A stretch of DNA of 12,882 bases from Flavobacteriales bacterium UBA7430 (GTDB taxonomy: Bacteria > Bacteroidota > Bacteroidia > Flavobacteriales > UBA7430): the NCBI GenBank assembly GCA_002478765.1, contig DLQO01000003.1:1-12882 (forward strand), read 5' to 3'. The stretch's first letter is position 1. Each line of letters starts with the position of its first letter. The position numbers were made by a program, and so were the translations under genes. This document shows positions 7,910-12,882 of the stretch, in pieces. Under the pieces are notes generated by a model. That model was not told the DNA's origin and did not search any database. It saw only the letters and a list, made by a program, of their open reading frames with translations.

Positions 7910-7935
7910 AAATGAATTTTAAATTATACAGTACC

Positions 7936-10782
7936 TTATTTCGATAGGTATAAATTTCTCTCGCTGTATACCTTCTTGAAGAAAGGATCTTGCAAGTCAT
8001 CAATGAAATAAATACTTTCTCCCGTAGATTTCATTTCAGGACCTAATTCCTTGTTCACATTCGGGAATTTATTGAATGAGAAAACCGGAACTTTTATGGC
8101 ATATCCTTTCTGGATCGGATTAAAGCTAAACTCTTTAAGTTTAGCACCCAGCATCACCTTGGTGGCATAATTCACATAAGGCTCTTGGTAAGCCTTCGCT
8201 ATAAATGGCACCGTACGAGAAGCTCTTGGATTGGCTTCAATGACGAAAGCAGTCTCATTTTTAATGGCAAACTGAATGTTAATCAACCCTACTGTTTTCG
8301 TAGCAAGTGCTATCTTATGGGTAATCTCCGTCATTTGATTTTTGACATCATCGCTCAAATCAAAAGGTGGCAATACCGAATTGGAATCTCCCGAATGAAT
8401 CCCACATGGCTCGATATGCTCCATCATACCAATGATGTAGACCTCTTCACCGTCAGAAATGGCATCTACCTCTGCCTCTATGGCTTGATCCAAGTAATGA
8501 TCTAGAAGAATTCGATTGCCCGGCAGACCTTTCAGCAAGTTGACAACATGGTGCTCCAAATCAGATTCATTGATTACAATTTTCATTCCCTGACCACCTA
8601 AGACATAAGAAGGGCGAACGAGAATTGGAAAATTTAGCTCTTTGGCAAGATCGAGTGCTTCATCAGCAGATTCTACCACACCAAATTCAGGATAAGGAAT
8701 ATCGTTGTCAGCAAGTAATTCTGAAAAACGTCCACGATCTTCGGCTAAATCCAATGCCTGATAACTGGTCCCGATAATCTTAACTCCGTACTTATCTAAC
8801 TTCTCAGCTAGTTTCAATGCAGTTTGCCCACCCAACTGAACTATGACACCCTCAGGTTTCTCCATCTTAATGATGTCGAAGATGTGTTCCCAGAAAACAG
8901 GCTCAAAGAATAATTTATCTGCCGTATCAAAATCGGTAGAAACCGTTTCTGGATTGCAGTTAATCATGATGGTTTCATAGCCCATTTCTTTGGCCGCTAA
9001 AACCCCATGCACGCAACAGTAATCAAATTCAATACCCTGACCAATACGGTTGGGTCCTGACCCTAACACAATCACTTTCTTACGATCGGAAACCACCACC
9101 TCGTTTTCAGTAAATCGTTTTCCGTCGATTTCAATTTCATTTTCAAAAGTAGAATAGTAGTAAGGGGTTTGTGCTTCGAATTCAGCCGCACAAGTATCCA
9201 CTAATTTATACACACGGTTGATGCCTTGTTCCAAACGTTTGGCATGAACCTCAGACTCCCAACAACGCACCAAGTGTGCAATTTGGCGATCTGCATATCC
9301 TTTCATTTTAGACTCAAGTAGTAACGGTCGCGGCAAATCTTGAATGTTGTATTTCTCCATCTCACGCTCCAAAACAATCAGCTCTTCCATTTGACTCAGG
9401 AACCAGTGATCAATTTTGGTCATTTCATAGATGGTCTTTTTAGGAATACCCAATCGCATCGCATCATAAATACGGAATACACGATCCCAGCTTGGCGATT
9501 TCAAACGCTCTAATATCTGATCCTGATCGGTCCAGTATTTGGCATCTGCACCCAAACCGTTTCGACCAATCTCTAGAGACTGACAAGCCTTTTGTAGAGC
9601 TTCCTGGAAAGTACGACCAATGGCCATCACTTCACCTACAGACTTCATCTGCAAACCCAAAGTACTGTCACAGCCATCAAACTTATCGAAATTCCAACGT
9701 GGGAATTTCACAATCACGTAATCCAAGGTAGGCTCAAAATACGCCGATGATGTTTTGGTGATTTGGTTGTACAACTCATCCAAAGAATAACCGATGGCCA
9801 ACTTGGACGCTATTTTTGCAATCGGGTAACCCGTTGCCTTTGAAGCTAAGGCCGAAGATCGAGAAACGCGAGGGTTAATTTCAATGGCTACAATATCTTC
9901 ATTTTCATCCGGACTAACCGCAAACTGCACATTACATCCACCTGCAAAATCACCGATAGAGCGCATCATCTTGATGGCCATGTCGCGCATGCGCTGGTAA
10001 GTGCTATCAGAAAGTGTCATGGCTGGAGCAACTGTAATTGAGTCGCCCGTGTGAACACCCATAGGATCCATATTCTCAATGGAGCAAATGATGATGACAT
10101 TTCCATTTTTATCTCTCAACAACTCCAACTCATATTCTTTCCAGCCCATTAAGGCCTTATCGATAATCACCTCGTGTATCGGTGAACTGTGAAGTCCATG
10201 AGTTAAAGCCTTTTCAAAATCATCTTTATCGTAAACAATCGTTGCTCCTGTACCGCCCAAAGTAAAAGAAGCTCGAATGCATAACGGAAAACCAAATTGC
10301 TGTGCCGCTTCTTTCCCCGAAAGGAAAGATTTCGCAATACGCTGAGGCGCCATAGGAATATCAATCGTCTGCATCAAATTTCGGAATTGCTCACGATCTT
10401 CGGTAATATTGATCGCATCGATGTTCACACCTATGATGTCTACATCATGCTTTGTCCAAACCCCTTTGTCATCGGTTTCGATACAAAGATTCAAAGCTGT
10501 TTGTCCACCCATGGTAGGGAGTACCGCATCAATATCAGGATGCTTGATTAAAATTTCTTCAATCGATTCTACCGTTAAAGGTTTCAAATAAATATTATCG
10601 GCAACAACGGAATCCGTCATGATCGTTGCTGGATTTGAATTGATTAAGGTAACTTCAATTCCTTCATCTCTCAGCGAACGTGATGCTTGCGAACCGGAGT
10701 AATCAAACTCACAAGCTTGGCCAATCACAATCGGGCCACTACCAATAATTAAAATGTGGTTAATAGAACTTCTTTTGGGCAT
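7936..10782 (-). CDS. carB: Carbamoyl-phosphate synthase large subunit, without MGS domain
   Basis: Large subunit of carbamoyl-phosphate synthase, making carbamoyl phosphate from ammonia (supplied by CarA from glutamine), bicarbonate and two ATP, for pyrimidine and arginine synthesis in the cytoplasm. Seen over 948 residues: first ATP-grasp half with GSGPIVIGQACEFDYSG (14-30), MGGQTALN (91-98), SFTLGGTGA (172-180) and EINPRVSRSSALASKATG (301-318); a linker/oligomerisation region at about 400-560; second half with GSGPNRIGQGIEFDYCC (574-590), QLGGQTALK (649-657), VLGGQGM (727-733) and EANPRASRTVPF (849-860). The protein ends about 30 residues after GPEMKSTGE (914-922), where the roughly 1070-residue enterobacterial enzyme continues into its allosteric MGS-like domain. 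The ATG follows an A-rich leader; TACCTTAG at 10807-10814 (minus) is a possible weak -7 element. carA is not in the window. Confidence 0.97.
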   Translation of the reverse strand: MPKRSSINHILIIGSGPIVIGQACEFDYSGSQASRSLRDEGIEVTLINSNPATIMTDSVVADNIYLKPLTVESIEEILIKHPDIDAVLPTMGGQTALNLCIETDDKGVWTKHDVDIIGVNIDAINITEDREQFRNLMQTIDIPMAPQRIAKSFLSGKEAAQQFGFPLCIRASFTLGGTGATIVYDKDDFEKALTHGLHSSPIHEVIIDKALMGWKEYELELLRDKNGNVIIICSIENMDPMGVHTGDSITVAPAMTLSDSTYQRMRDMAIKMMRSIGDFAGGCNVQFAVSPDENEDIVAIEINPRVSRSSALASKATGYPIAKIASKLAIGYSLDELYNQITKTSSAYFEPTLDYVIVKFPRWNFDKFDGCDSTLGLQMKSVGEVMAIGRTFQEALQKACQSLEIGRNGLGADAKYWTDQDQILERLKSPSWDRVFRIYDAMRLGIPKKTIYEMTKIDHWFLSQMEELIVLEREMEKYNIQDLPRPLLLESKMKGYADRQIAHLVRCWESEVHAKRLEQGINRVYKLVDTCAAEFEAQTPYYYSTFENEIEIDGKRFTENEVVVSDRKKVIVLGSGPNRIGQGIEFDYCCVHGVLAAKEMGYETIMINCNPETVSTDFDTADKLFFEPVFWEHIFDIIKMEKPEGVIVQLGGQTALKLAEKLDKYGVKIIGTSYQALDLAEDRGRFSELLADNDIPYPEFGVVESADEALDLAKELNFPILVRPSYVLGGQGMKIVINESDLEHHVVNLLKGLPGNRILLDHYLDQAIEAEVDAISDGEEVYIIGMMEHIEPCGIHSGDSNSVLPPFDLSDDVKNQMTEITHKIALATKTVGLINIQFAIKNETAFVIEANPRASRTVPFIAKAYQEPYVNYATKVMLGAKLKEFSFNPIQKGYAIKVPVFSFNKFPNVNKELGPEMKSTGESIYFIDDLQDPFFKKVYSERNLYLSK

Positions 10783-10838
10783 TTTGTACTTTTTATTCTG
10801 GGTTGACTAAGGTAATATTTTCGATTTAGTATGCTCAT

Positions 10839-10875
10839 AAAAAAGGTGTTAACTATTAAAAATAGATAACACCTT
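10839..10875 (-). terminator. Intrinsic terminator after rpmH
   Basis: Fifteen-base arms at 10843-10857 and 10861-10875 (AAGGTGTTA...TAACACCTT core) pair with a single A-A mismatch around an AAA loop. On the minus strand the stem is followed by six T residues. It sits 22 bases beyond the rpmH stop and separates rpmH from carB, so carB probably has its own promoter. Confidence 0.82.
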
Positions 10876-10897
10876 AATTTCTTCATCCATAGGACAA

Positions 10898-11056
10898 TTA
10901 TCGCTTGTGGCGTGGTTCATCGGAAACGGAAAGTTTGTGACGACCTTTCGATCTTCTTCTAGCCAATACTTTTCGACCGTTTACAGATTCCATACGGTCC
11001 ATAAACCCGTGCTTATTTTTACGCTTTCTATTCGAAGGCTGAAATGTTCTTTTCAT
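10898..11056 (-). CDS. rpmH: 50S ribosomal protein L34
   Basis: Ribosomal protein L34, a small basic protein of the large subunit. The 52-codon frame reads [18 protein letters not shown] at the N-terminus, then a [20 protein letters not shown] core and an SDEPRHKR tail. The KRTFQPS, KHGF and GRKVLARRR blocks are diagnostic of L34, and the length (usually 44-53) fits, with the slightly longer C-terminus common in Bacteroidota. It has its own promoter and terminator. The usual dnaA and rnpA neighbours are absent; here it lies between carB and an ABC exporter. Nothing looks broken. Confidence 0.97.
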   Translation of the reverse strand: MKRTFQPSNRKRKNKHGFMDRMESVNGRKVLARRRSKGRHKLSVSDEPRHKR

Positions 11057-11094
11057 AACTCTAGCTTAATGTTCTTGTTCCCAAAGAGGGTGTG

Positions 11095-11126
11095 CAAATA
11101 TAAAATCATTTTCTTTGTCTGACAAA
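11095..11126 (-). promoter_or_regulatory. Promoter of rpmH (Bacteroidota type)
   Basis: On the minus strand a TTTG at 11123-11126 (-33 element) is followed after 20 bases by TATATTTG at 11095-11102 (-7 element), an exact match to the TTTG/TAnnTTTG pattern of the primary sigma factor of this phylum. Transcription would start about 30 bases before the ATG. Confidence 0.72.
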
Positions 11127-11159
11127 CAAGAAATAGGTTTTTTTCTGAGAGGAATAACT

Positions 11160-11167
11160 TACTTTTG
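11160..11167 (+). promoter_or_regulatory. -7 promoter element for the ABC exporter gene
   Basis: TACTTTTG matches TAnnTTTG exactly and lies 21 bases before the ATG at 11189, giving a leader of only about 15 bases. The -33 region is a T-run (around 11138-11144) and has no exact TTTG. It is divergent from the rpmH promoter, with the two -7 elements about 57 bases apart. Confidence 0.5.
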
Positions 11168-11188
11168 CAAGAACAAACTATTATATAC

Positions 11189-12882
11189 ATGTTCGGAGGC
11201 CGAAATAACAAAAAAGAAAAGATAAAACTCGAGAAAGGGAGCTTCAAAAAGGCACTTAGAATTTTTAAATTTATCAAGCCATACAAGTCCATGTATTTGT
11301 TAGGTTTGCTGTTCCTAATCCTATCCAGCTTTGCTTCTTTAATCTTCCCCATGTTCATTGGAGAAATGGTAGACGCCAGTAAAAGCTCTATGAGTCGCAT
11401 CAATGAAATCGCACTTTATCTGTTCGGACTATTTTCTTTACAAGCCATTTTCTCTTATTTCAGAATTGTCCTCTTTGTTCAAGTTACCGAAAAATTTCTC
11501 TCAAAATTGCGTCAAGCGACTTACGATCGACTTATCCGACTGCCCATGACTTTTTTCGGTCAAAGACGCGTGGGCGAACTGAACAGTCGAATTGCTTCTG
11601 ACATTTCTTTACTACAAGAAACATTTACAACCACAAGTGCTGAATTCCTAAGACAAATTATTATTGTGCTGGGAGGAACTATTTTGTTGGGCTTCACCTC
11701 CATCAAACTAGCTGCTTTCATGCTCGCCATATTTCCAATCATTATTGTTGTTGCCGTCATCATCGGTCGCAAACTACGAGCTTACAGCAAAACCGTTCAA
11801 GAGCACATTGCCGACTCCAACACCATTGTCGAGGAAACTTTACAGGGCATTAGCAACGTAAAAGCCTTTGCCAATGAAATCTACGAATCGTTACGGTATC
11901 AAAAGAAAACGGAAGAAATTGTCATCTACGCCATCAAAGGAGGGAAACTTCGCGCCACCTTTGCCTCATTCATCATACTGGGTATTTTTGGAGCCATAGC
12001 CGCCGTTATTTGGTACGGTGCACGACTGATTCATCAAGGCGATATGAGTATGGGCGACCTGACCTCCTTCCTCATGCTCACCATATTCATTGGCGCCAGC
12101 ATTGGGAGTATTGCTGACTTGTATGCACAAATCCAAAAAGCCATTGGTGCCACCGAAAAATTGATGGAGATTTTGGACGAAACGCCTGAAGAACATACCC
12201 AGGGGGAGCTAAAACATCGAATTCAAGGAAACATCGAATTCAAAAATCTATCCTTCCACTACCCCAACCGAGTGGATGTGGAAGTACTCAAAGACATCAA
12301 CCTAAACATCCGAAAAGGACAACAGGTAGCCCTGGTAGGCGCTTCGGGAGCGGGTAAATCCACCATCACCCAGTTACTGATGCGCTTTTACCAAAATCAT
12401 ACGGGTGAACTTCAGATCGATGGCAAAGACATCACACAGCTTCCGCTCACTGATTTGAGAAAGCAAATCGCCATTGTACCTCAAGACATCTTGTTGTTTG
12501 GTGGAAGCATTAAAGAAAACATTGCCTACGGAAAGCCGGAGGCCAGCGAAGAAGAAATTCAAAAAGCCGCAGAACAGGCCAATGCGCATGAATTCATCAG
12601 TGAATTCCCTGAGGCTTATGACACTTTGGTAGGGGATCGTGGGATTCAACTTTCGGGCGGACAAAGACAGCGCATAGCGATTGCACGAGCCCTCTTGAAA
12701 AATCCGAAAATCTTAATCTTGGATGAGGCCACCTCAGCTCTCGATTCTGAGTCTGAGCAACTGGTTCAGGAAGCCTTAGACAAGCTCATGGCCGGCAGAA
12801 CCTCTTTAGTGATTGCCCACCGCTTGGCGACGGTGCGTAAAGCGGATCACATCTTTGTCCTAGAAAAAGGGCAAATCGTTGA
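11189..12882 (+). CDS. ABC exporter, fused permease and ATPase (MsbA/ABCB type), partial
   Basis: Half-transporter of the ABCB exporter group, expected to work as a homodimer in the inner membrane exporting a lipid or other hydrophobic substrate; the substrate cannot be read from sequence. The visible 564 residues hold an N-terminal membrane domain with six helices (about 36-56, 72-96, 153-170, 173-193, 259-281, 290-308). They also hold nearly the whole ATPase: Walker A GASGAGKS at 384-391, Q-loop Gln432, signature LSGGQ at 488-492, Walker B ILILDEA at 508-514 with catalytic Glu513, D-loop SALD, and switch His544. All catalytic residues are present. The frame is open at the right edge, at the usual family length (about 580-600), so only the last few tens of residues should be missing. 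The ATG at 11189 follows a -7 element closely and gives a short basic N-terminus. Confidence 0.95.
   Translation, partial: MFGGRNNKKEKIKLEKGSFKKALRIFKFIKPYKSMYLLGLLFLILSSFASLIFPMFIGEMVDASKSSMSRINEIALYLFGLFSLQAIFSYFRIVLFVQVTEKFLSKLRQATYDRLIRLPMTFFGQRRVGELNSRIASDISLLQETFTTTSAEFLRQIIIVLGGTILLGFTSIKLAAFMLAIFPIIIVVAVIIGRKLRAYSKTVQEHIADSNTIVEETLQGISNVKAFANEIYESLRYQKKTEEIVIYAIKGGKLRATFASFIILGIFGAIAAVIWYGARLIHQGDMSMGDLTSFLMLTIFIGASIGSIADLYAQIQKAIGATEKLMEILDETPEEHTQGELKHRIQGNIEFKNLSFHYPNRVDVEVLKDINLNIRKGQQVALVGASGAGKSTITQLLMRFYQNHTGELQIDGKDITQLPLTDLRKQIAIVPQDILLFGGSIKENIAYGKPEASEEEIQKAAEQANAHEFISEFPEAYDTLVGDRGIQLSGGQRQRIAIARALLKNPKILILDEATSALDSESEQLVQEALDKLMAGRTSLVIAHRLATVRKADHIFVLEKGQIV

Noticed and set aside
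11053..11403. 116-codon minus-strand frame overlapping rpmH and the exporter
   Set aside because: It lies antisense to the start of a clear ABC exporter and across the rpmH promoter; its protein has no recognisable pattern.

Overview
The window looks like a chromosomal segment of a Bacteroidota bacterium, probably from the Flavobacteriales or a near relative. Three things suggest this. Several promoters have a TAnnTTTG-type -7 element and there are few Shine-Dalgarno sequences. CarB is short (948 residues) and lacks the C-terminal regulatory domain. The 52-residue ribosomal protein L34, the DUF4834 protein and the YfhO protein all resemble the versions seen in that phylum. The taxonomic call is an inference from these features, not from a database search.

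Left part (1-4987): four surface-polysaccharide genes in mixed orientation. A GT-B glycosyltransferase (+) meets a GT-A family 2 glycosyltransferase (-) with one base between their stop codons. The GT2 lies downstream of a Wzx-type flippase on the same strand, probably as a two-gene operon. A 261-base AT-rich divergent region separates the flippase from a polysaccharide pyruvyltransferase-family gene (+). Together these would add sugars to a lipid-linked glycan, possibly add a ketal or similar group, and flip the product across the inner membrane. No polymerase, initiating transferase or sugar-nucleotide genes are inside the window, so the cluster probably continues to the left.

Middle (5016-7833): a large YfhO-family membrane protein (GT-C-like) and, upstream on the same strand, a small DUF4834 membrane protein with a GTG start.

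Right part (7881-12882): housekeeping genes. carB (-) is followed by a strong hairpin terminator. rpmH (-, missed by a length cutoff because it is only 52 codons) has its own promoter and terminator. Divergent from rpmH is an ABCB/MsbA-type exporter (+) that runs off the right edge.

No tRNA, rRNA, CRISPR array, insertion sequence or phage gene was seen, and no gap between genes exceeds 300 bases. I found no clear evidence of a new biological system. The points most worth a second look are a possible missing arginine in the pyruvyltransferase motif, the CarB lacking its allosteric domain, the DUF4834/YfhO pairing, and several start-codon decisions.
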